A DNA stretch of 64,000 bases, taken from positions 55,760 to 119,759 of the forward strand of contig CAWDMB010000011.1 of assembly GCA_963803375.1 (NCBI GenBank), written 5' to 3'. Below, one piece after another: positions 40,618 through 49,409 of this stretch. How positions within the stretch are numbered: position 1 is the stretch's first letter; each line of letters begins with the position of its first letter. Source of the DNA: JAOPZW01 sp963803375. GTDB lineage: Bacteria; Actinomycetota; Thermoleophilia; Solirubrobacterales; Solirubrobacteraceae. The translations under genes were made by a program, and so were the position numbers. Below the pieces are notes generated by a model, which was given only the letters and a program-made list of their open reading frames with translations, made no database searches and had not been told where the DNA came from.

Positions 40618-41439
40618 TCATGTGTTGACCCGTTGGCGGCCGAGCAGTGTTGCGTGGATCTCGTGGATGGCAGGGCCGGGCGGTACGCCGAGTTCGTCGC
40701 GGAGCACCGTGCGGGCGCGCTCGTACACGCGCAGCGCTTCGGCCACGTTGCCGCGCGCGGCGAGGGCCTGCATGAGCAGCCTGTAGCCGGTTTCGCGGAG
40801 CGGGTTGTGCTCGAGCAGGCGGCGCGCCGCGCGCTCGGCGCCCGCGACCTCGGTGCCCCCTAGTCCCAGGCAGGCGGCGGCATACGCTTCCAGCGCGCTG
40901 TCGAACGCGTCGTCGAGTCGTCGCCGCCACGAGTCCAGCCACGGAAGGTCGTCATGGTCGGGCAGCAGCGGGCGCGCGCTCACGTACCGCGCGCAGAGGG
41001 CGGCGCTCCAAGCGCGGGCCCAGTCGCCTTGTACGACGGCCGACTCGGCGCGGTGCACGGCGGCGAGCGCTTGTTCGACATCGACCCGCGCGCCGGGCCA
41101 CAAGGCGACGTGCACGCTGCCCCGACCGGAGAGAACGTCTGCTCCGACGGCGGCGCGCAGCTTGGAGAGCAGCACGGTGACCGCGGAGGCGTGGTTGGCC
41201 GGCGCGGCGCCGGGCCAGATCGCCTCGATCAGCTCGTCGCGGCCGACCACGCGCGGCCGGTGGAGGACGAGGTACGCGAAGAGCACGCGACCCTGGCGGC
41301 TGGTGAGGCGCTGCTCGATGCGGCGACCGTGGAGCTCGACCACGAAGCGCCCGCACAGCTGCACGTAGGTGTTGTCCGCGCGCTCCAACCTCGCTCCAAC
41401 CTTTCGGTCAACATACGCGAAAGGCCTTGGGGCGATCAT
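40618..41439 (-). CDS. SARP-family transcriptional activator (short form)
   Basis: This 273-residue regulator has an N-terminal winged helix (about 25-115; LTSRQGRVLFAYLVLHRPRV, VGRDELIEAIWPG, VTVLLSKLRAAVG) and a BTAD domain (about 120-273; YRLLMQALAARGNVAEALRV, RTVLRDELGVPPGPAI). No C-terminal TPR or ATPase extension is present. The ATG at 41439 is preferred to the in-frame TTG at 41454. It is divergent from the DUF1059 gene with 17 bp between starts, so that promoter is the first candidate target. Confidence 0.85.
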   Translation of the reverse strand: MIAPRPFAYVDRKVGARLERADNTYVQLCGRFVVELHGRRIEQRLTSRQGRVLFAYLVLHRPRVVGRDELIEAIWPGAAPANHASAVTVLLSKLRAAVGADVLSGRGSVHVALWPGARVDVEQALAAVHRAESAVVQGDWARAWSAALCARYVSARPLLPDHDDLPWLDSWRRRLDDAFDSALEAYAAACLGLGGTEVAGAERAARRLLEHNPLRETGYRLLMQALAARGNVAEALRVYERARTVLRDELGVPPGPAIHEIHATLLGRQRVNT

Positions 41440-41456
41440 CGCCCCCGATACCAATC

Positions 41457-41618
41457 ATGGCCAGGCAGATCACATGCGAGTGCGGCCAGATCGTCCGCGG
41501 CGAGACAGAGGATGAGGTCGTCGACCTCACCCTGGACCATCTCCGCAGCGACCATCCGCAACTCGCCGACCGGATCACGCGCGACGAGATCGTCGCGCTG
41601 ATCGAGGTCGTCGAGTAG
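41457..41618 (+). CDS. DUF1059 family small protein
   Basis: This 53-residue protein is MARQITCECGQIVRGETEDE followed by VVDLTLDHLRSDHPQLADR. The CxCG and HLxxxHP residues match DUF1059 and suggest a metal site. Its function is unknown. Its start is 17 bp from that of the SARP gene, and the broken SBP56 gene follows in the same direction after 47 bp. Confidence 0.75.
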   Translation: MARQITCECGQIVRGETEDEVVDLTLDHLRSDHPQLADRITRDEIVALIEVVE

Positions 41619-41665
41619 CACCCACCTCGCTGGCGCACGCCCGGTCGCGAACTCGAGGAGTACCC

Positions 41666-43002
41666 ATGGCCCGTGAGCCCGACGAGCAGGGCGGCCCCGC
41701 GTCGTTCTACGCGTCACCCCAAGAGGCGTTTCGCGCCACGCCCGAGGAGCTCCTCTACCTCGCCTGCCTGCACGAGGGCACGGGGGTGGACAGGCCCGAC
41801 TTCCTCGCCGTGGTGGATGCCGAGGACGGCCGGATCGTGCACGAGACGCCGATGCCAAACGTGGGCGACGAGCTGCACCACTTCGGCTGGAATCGCTGCA
41901 GCTCGGCGTGCCACGGGCCGGACCGCTCACATCTGATCGTGCCCGGCTTTCGCTCGTCGCGCATCCACGTCGTGAACGTCGCCGACGAGCCGCGGCGACC
42001 TCGCATCGAGAAGGTCATCGAGTCGCAGGAGCTGGTCGAGAAGACGGGCTACACGCGGCCGCACACCGTCCACTGCATGCCGGGCGACAACGTCGTGGTG
42101 AGCATGCTCGGCGATCGCGGCGGCGGCGGCGCCGGCGGCTTCGCGGTCCTCGACGCGCGCACGTTCGAGGTCAAGGGCCGTTGGGAGAACGGCGACGAGA
42201 CGCCGCCCTTCAACTACGACTTCTGGTACCAGCCGCGCAAGAACGCGCTCGTCTCCTCCGAGTTCGGAGAGCCGAACGCCTACGAGAAGGGCTTCGACCC
42301 CGCCGACGTCGAAGCCGGCCGCTACGGCCACCGCATCCACTTCTGGAACCTCGAGACTCGCACACGCGAGCAGACCGTGGATCTCGGCCAGAACGGCCGC
42401 CTGCCGTTCGAAGTGCGCTGGCTCCACGACCCCGACTCCGAGGAGGGCTTCGTGGGAGCGGCGCTCTCGACCGTGATGTGGTACTTCCACCGCGCAAACG
42501 GCGCCTGGGCGGCCGACCCGCTGATCGAGGTGGAAAGCGTCCCCCTCGAGGGCTGGCGCTTCCCCGTGCCCGGAGTGATGAGCGACCTCGTCCTCTCCAT
42601 GGACGACCGCTTCCTTTACTTCGCCAACTGGCTGCACGGCGACCTGCGCCAGTACGACGTCTCCGACCCGGCAAAGCCGAAGCTGACCGGGCAGCTCTGG
42701 CTGGGCGGGCTATTGGGCAAGAAGACCGACGCCGACCGCGAGCTGCACGGCGGGCCGCAGATGCTGCAGCTCTCCCTCGACGGGCGCCGCCTGTACGTCA
42801 CCAACTCGCTCCTATCGACCTGGGACAACAGTTCTACCCCGGGCTGCGCTCGTGGCTGCTGCGGGTGAACTGCGACCCGAAGGGAGGCATGGAGGTCGAC
42901 CGCGACTTCTTCGTCGACTTCTCGAACCGGCCGGACGGCCCCGCCCGCGCACACGAGGTGCGCCTGCAGGGCGGCGACTGCACCACGGAGATCTTCCAGT
43001 GA
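41666..43002 (+). pseudogene. Selenium-binding protein SBP56 / methanethiol oxidase, frameshifted
   Basis: The first 390 residues are a good SBP56 beta-propeller: LYLACLHEGTGVDRPDFLAV, the catalytic Cys region HHFGWNRCSSACHG, YTRPHTVHCMPGDNVVVSML, NYDFWYQPRKNALVSSEFGE and HGGPQMLQLSLDGRRLYVTN. After STWDN (about 42829) the frame runs into SSTPGCARGCCG and stops at 42870. Shifting by one base restores QFYPGLRSWLLRVN, DRDFFVDFSNRPDGPARAHE and GGDCTTEIFQ to the normal end at 43002. A single missing C in GACAAC(C)AGTTC explains it. GAGGAG precedes the ATG. SBP56 oxidises methanethiol to H2O2, H2S and formaldehyde. Confidence 0.85.
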
Positions 43003-43187
43003 TGAGCCTCCCCCTCGCGCACGTCGCCGGCCTGCCCATCGAAGAGATGCTCGGCCCGCTCACCCCTGCGCTGGCCATCGTCGCCGGCGCCGTCGCCACC
43101 ACCCTTCGCTCGCGCTGGCGCAGGCTGCGCTCCGCGTTCAGCGTGCACCGGTCTCGCGCGGCGGCCCGCTTCGGCGTCAAGGACTGA
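43002..43187 (+). CDS. Small protein with one transmembrane segment
   Basis: This 61-residue protein, MSLPLAHVAGLPIEEMLGPL, continues into a hydrophobic TPALAIVAGAVATTL helix and a basic tail. Its ATG overlaps the SBP56 stop (TGATGA). It looks like an accessory protein co-expressed with SBP56; its function is unknown. Confidence 0.6.
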   Translation: MSLPLAHVAGLPIEEMLGPLTPALAIVAGAVATTLRSRWRRLRSAFSVHRSRAAARFGVKD

Positions 43188-43224
43188 CGCCACGCAGCCA
43201 AGCTGGACGACGGGAGAACTCACC

Positions 43225-43470
43225 ATGCCAAGCACCACGTCGCTGGCGCGGCGCCTGACCCGCGCGACCGTTGCCGTGGCCCTGCTGCGCTCGCGCCGGC
43301 CTCTGCGGTCGGCGCGCCGGCAGATCTCGACCCCGGGTTCGGTCAGAACGGGAGACTGGCAGCGACATCGCGCGGGCGCCGGCGCCGCAGCCCGACGGCG
43401 AGATCCTCGTCGCCGGCGAGGTCGCCACTGGAATGGGGCGCCCGCGACGGCGTGGTCTACCGCCTGACCG
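43225..43470 (+). pseudogene. Decayed delta-60-repeat secreted protein
   Basis: MPSTTSLARRLTRATVAVAL begins a signal peptide. One missing base restores LALAPASAVGAPADLDPGFG and QNGRLAAT, a second shift gives DIARAPAPQPDGEILVAGEV, and a third gives GVVYRLTA. DPxFGxxGR, QPDGxIxVAG and xxRLTADG are the delta-60 (TIGR02608) repeat landmarks. At least three frameshifts in 240 bp and no later repeats show an old pseudogene. Confidence 0.65.
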
Positions 43471-43594
43471 CGAGCCGATCGGCTCATGGCTTCGCACCCA
43501 TTACTGCTCCCAGCGGAGGGAGCACACTCAGATGCCGCCGCGACAGCAAGCGGAGAGGGGTTCCGGGTCGGAGAGGGGCCCGGCAGGGCGAGGA

Positions 43595-43620
43595 AGGGGC
43601 CCGCCTCGAGGCGGGCCCCT
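43595..43620. terminator. Terminator hairpin of the aldehyde dehydrogenase gene
   Basis: AGGGGCCCGCC-TCGA-GGCGGGCCCCT is an 11-bp perfect stem 13 bp beyond the stop of the aldehyde dehydrogenase. Confidence 0.7.
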
Positions 43621-43632
43621 CGCAAGCGATCG

Positions 43633-45126
43633 TCAGAGCTCGATGATGACCGACTTCGTCTCGGTGTAGGACTCGAGGACCTCGGGGCCCATCTCGCGGC
43701 CCCAGCCCGACTCCTTGTAGCCCCCGAACGGCATCTCGGCGGGGAAGATGTTGAAGCAGTTCACGTACACCGTCCCGGCCTTGAGCAGCTTCGAGAGCTT
43801 GTGGACCTTGGAGACGTCCTTGCTCCAGATCCCGGCGCCGAGCCCGTAGGGCGAGTCGTTGGCCTCCCGTGCCAGCGCCTCGAGGTCGTCGAACGGCGCT
43901 GCGGCGATCACGGGGCCGAAGATCTCCTCGCGCCAGATCGACATCTCGGGCTTGGTGTCGACGAACACGGTCGGCTCGACGAAGTAGCCGGCCCGGTCCA
44001 TCGCCTCGCCGCCGGCCACGGCCCGCGCGCCCTCGGCCGCACCCCGGCCCAGGTAGCTCGTCACCCGCTCGAACTGCTCCCGGGAGACGAGCGGGCCCAT
44101 GTCGGTGTCCTCGGCCATGCCCGGGCCGACCTTGAGGCTCTTGGCGTGGTCGGCGACGCCGGATACGACGTCGTCGAAGATGCTCTTCTCGGCGAACAGC
44201 CTCGTGCCGGCGATGCAGCACTGGCCGTGGTTGAAGAACGTCGCCATCGCCGCGCCGGGGATCGCCGTCTCCATGTCGGCGTCCGGAAAGACGATGTTCG
44301 GCGACTTGCCGCCAAGCTCCAGCGACACCCTCTTCAGGTTGCCGGTGGCCGCGTGGGCGATCGTCTTCCCAATCTCGGTCGACCCCGTGAACGCGACCTT
44401 GTCAACGTTCGGGTGCGCGGCGAGCGCCGCGCCTGCGGTCTCGCCGTAGCCGGGGACGATGTTGACGACGCCCGGCGGGATGCCGGCCTCGAGGATCAGC
44501 TCACCGAGCCTGAGCGCCGACAGCGGCGTCTGCTCGGCGGGCTTCAGCACGACCGTGTTGCCGCACGACAGCGCTGGGCCGAGCTTCCACGCCGCCATCA
44601 AGAGCGGGAAGTTCCAGGGAATGATCTGCCCAACGACCCCGACCGGCTCGCGGCGGGTGTAGGCGTGCCACTCGCTCCCCGGCTTGTAGGGGACGTGCGG
44701 TTCGTTCGTGCGTCCATCGAGCTTCGTCGCCCAGCCGGACATGTACCAGAACAGGTCGGCGGACAGTGGAACGTCGGCGGCCTTGGCGATCGCGAACGGC
44801 TTGCCGTTGTCCAGCGTCTCGAGCGCCGCGAGCTCGTCGGCGTGCTCCATGATCAGGTCCCCGACCCGATGCACGAGCCGCCCTCGTTCGGATGGGGTGA
44901 GCTTCCCCCACGGGCCGTCGTCGAACGCCTCCCGAGCCGCCCTCACCGCCCGGTCGATGTCCTCCGCGTCGCCCTCGGCGATCCGGGCGAGCACCTCGCC
45001 GGTCGACGGGTCGTAGGTCTCGAACGTCTTCCCCGAGGCAGCCGGCGCCCACTTGCCTCCGATCAGCAGCGGGCGCTCGGTGGCGGTGAAGTCGCGGACC
45101 AGAGGGTCTACCTCCAAGGTTGCCAT
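43633..45126 (-). CDS. Aldehyde dehydrogenase (betaine/phenylacetaldehyde type)
   Basis: This 497-residue NAD(P)-dependent aldehyde dehydrogenase shows IIPWNFPLLMAAWKLGPAL (cofactor binding), LKPAEQTPLSALRLGELI, FTGSTEIGK, the catalytic Glu in VSLELGGKSPNIVF, the nucleophilic Cys in FFNHGQCCIAGTRLF, and EEIFGPVIAAAPF. It is cytoplasmic, class 1/2-like, and oxidises aldehydes to acids. The ATG at 45126 (MATLEVDPLVRDF) has AGGAAGGAG upstream; an extension to 45216 is unconserved. It ends at a strong terminator. A hydrolase remnant lies upstream. Confidence 0.92.
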   Translation of the reverse strand: MATLEVDPLVRDFTATERPLLIGGKWAPAASGKTFETYDPSTGEVLARIAEGDAEDIDRAVRAAREAFDDGPWGKLTPSERGRLVHRVGDLIMEHADELAALETLDNGKPFAIAKAADVPLSADLFWYMSGWATKLDGRTNEPHVPYKPGSEWHAYTRREPVGVVGQIIPWNFPLLMAAWKLGPALSCGNTVVLKPAEQTPLSALRLGELILEAGIPPGVVNIVPGYGETAGAALAAHPNVDKVAFTGSTEIGKTIAHAATGNLKRVSLELGGKSPNIVFPDADMETAIPGAAMATFFNHGQCCIAGTRLFAEKSIFDDVVSGVADHAKSLKVGPGMAEDTDMGPLVSREQFERVTSYLGRGAAEGARAVAGGEAMDRAGYFVEPTVFVDTKPEMSIWREEIFGPVIAAAPFDDLEALAREANDSPYGLGAGIWSKDVSKVHKLSKLLKAGTVYVNCFNIFPAEMPFGGYKESGWGREMGPEVLESYTETKSVIIEL

Positions 45127-45206
45127 GGCAACTCTCCTTCCTCCCGACGGGTCACGTCGGGATGCGACGGCCCTCACGCGGACCGACCGCCGAGGGCCAT
45201 GTCCTT

Positions 45207-45476
45207 CATCACTCACCCGATCTATTACCGGTTTCGAGCGGGGGAAACGCGATTTCGCGAACAGCGTCCTTCGTGCTCGCGTGGGTGGACCCGAGCACCA
45301 GCCGATCGACGCGCTCCGGAGAGCCGATCGCGAGTTCCTGGGCGATCATTCCGCCCATCGAGACGCCGCGCCGGGTCCTCGGCGTCGACGAGCGCGCCGA
45401 CCGCCTCGGCGAGGTCCTGCAGGCGCTCGGCGAGCACGGCGACGAGCGGCTCGTCCTTGGTGGTCGAGCCCCTCAC
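45207..45476 (-). pseudogene. Alpha/beta hydrolase remnant
   Basis: The frame PLVAVLAERLQDLAEAVGAL is followed in a second frame by GVSMGGMIAQELAIGSPERV and DRLVLGSTHAS, the nucleophile elbow of a 3-oxoadipate enol-lactonase-like hydrolase. The two halves are in different frames and the C-terminal half is missing (stop near 45207). Confidence 0.6.
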
Positions 45477-45526
45477 CGCACGGGACCCATGCCCGCCAAC
45501 CGATCCCTCCGGGCTATCGTCCGTCC

Positions 45527-46069
45527 ATGGCCCGCCCGACGCGCTACGTCGCGCTCCTGCGCGGCGTCAACCTCGGCCCGACCAACCGCGTGAGCATGGC
45601 GGAGCTGCGCGAGGCGCTCACCGCGCGCGGCCTCGAGGACGTGAGGACCCACCTGCAGAGCGGCAACGTCGTCCTCACGAGCGCCGAGCGCCCGGCGGAG
45701 GTCGTCGAGGCCGTCGAGGCCTGCCTCGCGCGCGACCTCGGCGTCGAGGCGAAGGTCGTCGTGCGCACCGCCGAGGAGCTCGCGGCCGCCATCGACGCCG
45801 ACCCGCTCGCCGACGTCGCCGACGACCCCGCCAAGCACTTCATGGTCTTCCTGTCGGCGGCCCCGCCGCAGGCGGAGGTCCGGCGGCTGCTCGAGCTCGA
45901 CGTCGAGCCCGAGCGCCTGGCATTCGGGCGCCGCGAGGCCTACCTCTGGTGCCCGAGCGGCCTGCGGGCGTCGAAGCTCGGGCGCCTGAAGCTCGACGAG
46001 CGCCTCGGCGTGACGGCGACGATGCGCAACGCCCGGACCGTCGGCAGGCTCCTCGAGCTCGCGAGCTGA
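45527..46069 (+). CDS. DUF1697 family protein
   Basis: This 180-residue protein is MARPTRYVALLRGVNLGPTN, then LTARGLEDVRTHLQSGNVVL, HFMVFLSAAPPQ and YLWCPSGLRASKLGRLKLDE, with the TMRNARTVGRLLEL end. The whole DUF1697 pattern is present. The family is widespread in actinobacteria and has no assigned activity. The ATG at 45527 is the family start. Confidence 0.88.
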   Translation: MARPTRYVALLRGVNLGPTNRVSMAELREALTARGLEDVRTHLQSGNVVLTSAERPAEVVEAVEACLARDLGVEAKVVVRTAEELAAAIDADPLADVADDPAKHFMVFLSAAPPQAEVRRLLELDVEPERLAFGRREAYLWCPSGLRASKLGRLKLDERLGVTATMRNARTVGRLLELAS

Positions 46070-46091
46070 TGCCTGGGTAGGCTCTGCGGCC

Positions 46092-46688
46092 GTGCGCCTG
46101 CGGCCGCTCGACACGTTCGCGTTCGGGTTCTCGTGGATCGTCGACGAGCCGCTGCGGCGCGCCTCGCACGCGCTCGTCGACGACGCGCGCGTCTGGCTCG
46201 TCGACCCCGTCGACGTCGCCGATGCGATCGAGCGCGCGCAGGGCCTCGGCGCGGTGGCCGGCGTCGTGCAGCTGCTGGACCGCCACAACCGTGACTGCGC
46301 GCAGCTCGCGCGCCGGCTCGACGTGCCGCACGCGCGGGTGCCCGACGCGCTGCCCGACACGCCGTTCGAGGTGCTGTCGGTCGTGCACCTCCCGCGCTGG
46401 CGCGAGTCAGCGCTCTGGTGGCCGGGCCGGCGAGCGCTCGTCGTCGCCGAGGCCGTCGGCACGGCGCCGCTCTTCACCGCCGGGCGCGCGCCCGCGGGCA
46501 TCCACCCGCTCCTGCGCCTGCGCCCGCCCGGTCGCCTGCGCGGGATCCCGCCCGAGCATCTGCTGGTGGGCCACGGCGAGGGCGTGCACGGCGCGGCCGC
46601 GGCGCCCGCGCTGGAGCAGGCCTACGCGCGTTCGCGGCGCGACCTGCCGCGCGTGCTCGCGGCGTTGCCGTCGGCCATGCGCGGCTGA
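46092..46688 (+). CDS. Conserved hypothetical protein, MBL-fold-like
   Basis: This 198-residue protein starts at GTG 46092 (MRLRPLDTFAFGFSWIVDEP). The sequence VWLVDPVDVADAIERAQGLG, AGVVQLLDRHNRDCAQLARRL and LVVAEAVGTAPLFTAG looks like a metallo-beta-lactamase fold, but the HxHxDH metal motif is reduced to DRHNRDC. It may be a degenerate or non-metallic member. It follows the DUF1697 gene by 22 bp on the same strand, so co-transcription is likely. Confidence 0.65.
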   Translation: MRLRPLDTFAFGFSWIVDEPLRRASHALVDDARVWLVDPVDVADAIERAQGLGAVAGVVQLLDRHNRDCAQLARRLDVPHARVPDALPDTPFEVLSVVHLPRWRESALWWPGRRALVVAEAVGTAPLFTAGRAPAGIHPLLRLRPPGRLRGIPPEHLLVGHGEGVHGAAAAPALEQAYARSRRDLPRVLAALPSAMRG

Positions 46689-46759
46689 CGCGGGCGCAAC
46701 TCGCCCCGGGGTCGAGGGTTCGGAACGGTCAGATCATCCGTTTCCGAGGAGGAGGCTTC

Positions 46760-47440
46760 ATGAGCAGTCCCCTGCGCCACGTGCGCCTGACCCTGTGCCT
46801 GGCCGCCGTCGCGGCGCTCGCGCCCGGCGCCGCGGTCGCGCAGGCCGCCCCGGTGAGGGTCACCGGCGAGCAGACGACCGTCACGCTCTCGGGCGCCGCC
46901 AAGCAGGCCCTCACGGCGGCCGGTATCACGTACGCTCCGCTCGCTCCCGCGACGGCATCGCCCGCCGACCTGACGTTCCCGATCAGCGGTGGCCGCGTCG
47001 ACGCGACGACGCTGCGCGGCGTCGTCCGCCATCGCGGCGGGTTCTCGCTGACCAAGGGCGAGAAGACGGTGCGCCTGCGCCGCCCCGTCGCCCGCGTCAC
47101 GGGCGCCGGCGGGTTCCTCAGCGTCCGCGTCAAGCACCGCTCGTGCCACCTGAGCAAGGTCGTGCGCTGGGTGCCCAACCACGACCACGGCAATGGCCAC
47201 GCGGCGCGCAAGGTCGTGCGCTACGTGCGCCACCACTGCCGCGGCCACCACGGTCCACGCATCCGCGCGTTCACGCTGAGCGCGATCCAGCGCTCCGCCC
47301 AGGGCGGCAACGTCGTCGTGACGGCGAACCTCGCGCTCACGCAGCGCGCGGTCATCCTGCTCAACAAGGCGTTCGGCACGTCGTTCGTCGCCGGCGCCGC
47401 GGCGGGCACCGCCACCGCGACGCTCACCGTCGCGCCGTAG
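46760..47440 (+). CDS. Secreted His-rich protein with HtaA-like domain
   Basis: This 226-residue protein has a signal peptide (LTLCLAAVAALAPGAAVAQA, cleavage near 27-30). The mature N-terminus VTLSGAAKQALTAAGITYAP and LTFPISGGRVDATTLRGVVR, with HRGGFSLTKGEKTVRLRRP, resembles HtaA domains, which bind heme in Corynebacterium. An insertion at about 126-164 holds nine His and two Cys (KHRSCH, HDHGNGH, RHHCRGHHG), a strong metal-binding candidate. GGAGGAGG precedes the ATG. A role in metal or heme handling at the cell surface is inference. Confidence 0.7.
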   Translation: MSSPLRHVRLTLCLAAVAALAPGAAVAQAAPVRVTGEQTTVTLSGAAKQALTAAGITYAPLAPATASPADLTFPISGGRVDATTLRGVVRHRGGFSLTKGEKTVRLRRPVARVTGAGGFLSVRVKHRSCHLSKVVRWVPNHDHGNGHAARKVVRYVRHHCRGHHGPRIRAFTLSAIQRSAQGGNVVVTANLALTQRAVILLNKAFGTSFVAGAAAGTATATLTVAP

Positions 47441-47622
47441 CACCGGCGGCGGCGCTCACCTCGCCCCCGGGGGGCGGGCGAGGTGGGCCACGCCGGGGCC
47501 ACGGAACGTCGCAGGCGACGGCGGTGACCGTGAGCCGACGGCTCGCGATGCTCGTGGCGGCTTCGCCGGCCGAGGCGGCCTTCGGCGCTTGACCGGCGGC
47601 GCGCTCGGGCACCAGCGCTCGT

Positions 47623-47974
47623 ATGGTCGCGTTGCTCGAGGCATGCCTGAACGGCGGTCGCACCGACGCCGAGCACCCGGCGATCCCGCGGATGCCCGGC
47701 GAGGTGGCCGCCGACGCCCGCGCTTGCGTCGAGGCCGGCGCGCGGGTCCTGCACGCCCACGCGGCCGCGATGGAGGCGCTGCTCGCCGACGCCGCGATCT
47801 CGCTCGAGCAGGTCCACCACGGCGACCAGATGGCCACCTGGGCGGTCATGCGGCACGCGCTGGCCCGCGGACCACGGCTCCCGGGCCGGCCTGGAGGACG
47901 CGACCGTGCTGCCGGACGGACGGCAGGCCGAGGGCAACGCCGAGCTCGTGCGGATCGCGGCGACGATGCTCTGA
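47623..47974 (+). pseudogene. BKACE/DUF849 enzyme with internal deletion and frameshift
   Basis: The N-terminal LLEACLNGGRTDAEHPAIPR with ARACVEAGARVLHAHA (metal-ligand HxH) is the start of 3-keto-5-aminohexanoate cleavage-type enzymes (PF05853). The next residues, AISLEQVHHGDQMATWAVMR, belong to the C-terminal quarter, so about 170-200 residues are missing. One base later the frame changes and GLEDATVLPDGRQAEGNAEL finishes the family C-terminus. It is clearly non-functional. Confidence 0.75.
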
Positions 47975-47984
47975 CGCGCGGGCC

Positions 47985-49409
47985 TCAGGGCGCGGCTTGC
48001 GCCGGGCGCGCGGCCGGCGTCCGCGTCAGGACCAGCACGCTGACCAAGGAGCCGGCGAGCGCGAAGCCGGCGCCGATGAGGAACGCGCGGTGGAAGCCCT
48101 GGGTGAGCGCCTCGGCACGCGACGTGCCGGCCGCCACGGCGGCGGTGTGCTTCGTGGCCACCGCCGCCAGCAGAGCGAGCCCGACCGAGCCACCCATCTG
48201 GCGCGAGGTGTTCACGAGGCCGGACGCCAGGCCGGACTCCTCGCCGCGGACCCCGGCGGTCGCGGCGATCGTGACCGGCACGAAGGAGAAGCCGATGCCG
48301 GCGGCGGTGAGCAGCGCGGGCGCCAGCACGTCGGCGGCCCAGTGCCCGTCGGCCGGGAGGCGCGCGAAGAGCAGCATCCCGGCGCCGATCAGGGTCATGC
48401 CGCCGGCGAGTACGGGGCCGGCGCCGAGACGCCCGGTCAGCCGCGTCGCCGCCTGGGTGCACGCGGCGATCGTGATCGGCATCGGCAGCATCGCCAACCC
48501 GGCCTCGATCGGCGTGTAGCCGAGCACCCGCTGCAGATACAGGGTCACGAAGTACCACATCGCGAAGGCCGCGGCGCCGAGGCAGAAGACGACGACGTTC
48601 GCGCCCGAGAGCATCCGTGAGGCGAAGAGCCGCAGCGGCATGAGCGGGCGCGTGGCCAGGCGGCCCTCGACCAGCACGAACACGCCCAGGAGCACCACGC
48701 CCAGCAGCAGGGTCAGCAGCGTCCGGGCCGAGCCCCAGCCGTGTTGCTCTGTGCCCACGATGCCGTAGGTCAGGACCACGAGGCCGGCGGTCGCGGTCAG
48801 CGCGCCGGTCAGGTCGAAGGCGCGCGTGGCGCCGGCGTCGCGCGGTCCGGCGCGCAGCACGCGCAGCCCGGCGAGGGCTCCGGCGAGGCCGATCGGCAGA
48901 TTGATGAAGAAGATCCAGCGCCACGACAGCACCTCGGTGAGGAGGCCGCCGAGCAGGGCCCCCGACGCCCCACCGATCGCGCCCATCGCCGCCCAGAGCC
49001 CGAGCGCGCGGTTGCGCTCGCCGCCCTCGCGAAAGGTCGTCGTGAGGATCGACAGCGACGCCGGGGCGACGACGGCGCCGCCCAGTCCCTGCGCCGCGCG
49101 GGCCGCCACGAGCGCGGTCTCGCCCTGCGCCAGCCCGCCGGCCAGCGACGCCAGCGCGAAGAGCGCCAGGCCGCCGGCGAAGACCTCGCGGCGACCGAGC
49201 AGGTCGGCGGCGCGGCCGCCCAGCAGCAGGAAGCCGGCGAACGTCAGCGTGTACGCGTTGACCACCCACGACAGGGTCGCCGCGGTGAAGCCGAGCTCGT
49301 CGCCGATCGACGGCAACGCGACGTTCACGATCGAGACGTCGAGCACGATCATGAACTGCGCCACGCAGCAGAGGACGAGCGTGAGGGTGCGGCGGCGGGC
49401 GTCGGTCAC
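47985..49409 (-). CDS. MFS drug/metabolite exporter (EmrB/QacA, DHA2 type)
   Basis: This 474-residue transporter has about 13-14 hydrophobic helices. The DHA2 motifs are visible: LDVSIVNVALPSIGDELGF in helix 1, GGRAADLLGRREVF (motif A), RAAQGLGGAVVAPASLSIL (motif B) and GGASGALLGGLLTEVLSWRW with IFFINLPIG (motif C region). It exports hydrophobic compounds in exchange for protons. The GTG at 49409 (MTDARRRTLTLVLCCVAQFM) is the natural start; an in-frame upstream extension to 49949 is Arg-rich. Confidence 0.9.
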   Translation of the reverse strand: MTDARRRTLTLVLCCVAQFMIVLDVSIVNVALPSIGDELGFTAATLSWVVNAYTLTFAGFLLLGGRAADLLGRREVFAGGLALFALASLAGGLAQGETALVAARAAQGLGGAVVAPASLSILTTTFREGGERNRALGLWAAMGAIGGASGALLGGLLTEVLSWRWIFFINLPIGLAGALAGLRVLRAGPRDAGATRAFDLTGALTATAGLVVLTYGIVGTEQHGWGSARTLLTLLLGVVLLGVFVLVEGRLATRPLMPLRLFASRMLSGANVVVFCLGAAAFAMWYFVTLYLQRVLGYTPIEAGLAMLPMPITIAACTQAATRLTGRLGAGPVLAGGMTLIGAGMLLFARLPADGHWAADVLAPALLTAAGIGFSFVPVTIAATAGVRGEESGLASGLVNTSRQMGGSVGLALLAAVATKHTAAVAAGTSRAEALTQGFHRAFLIGAGFALAGSLVSVLVLTRTPAARPAQAAP

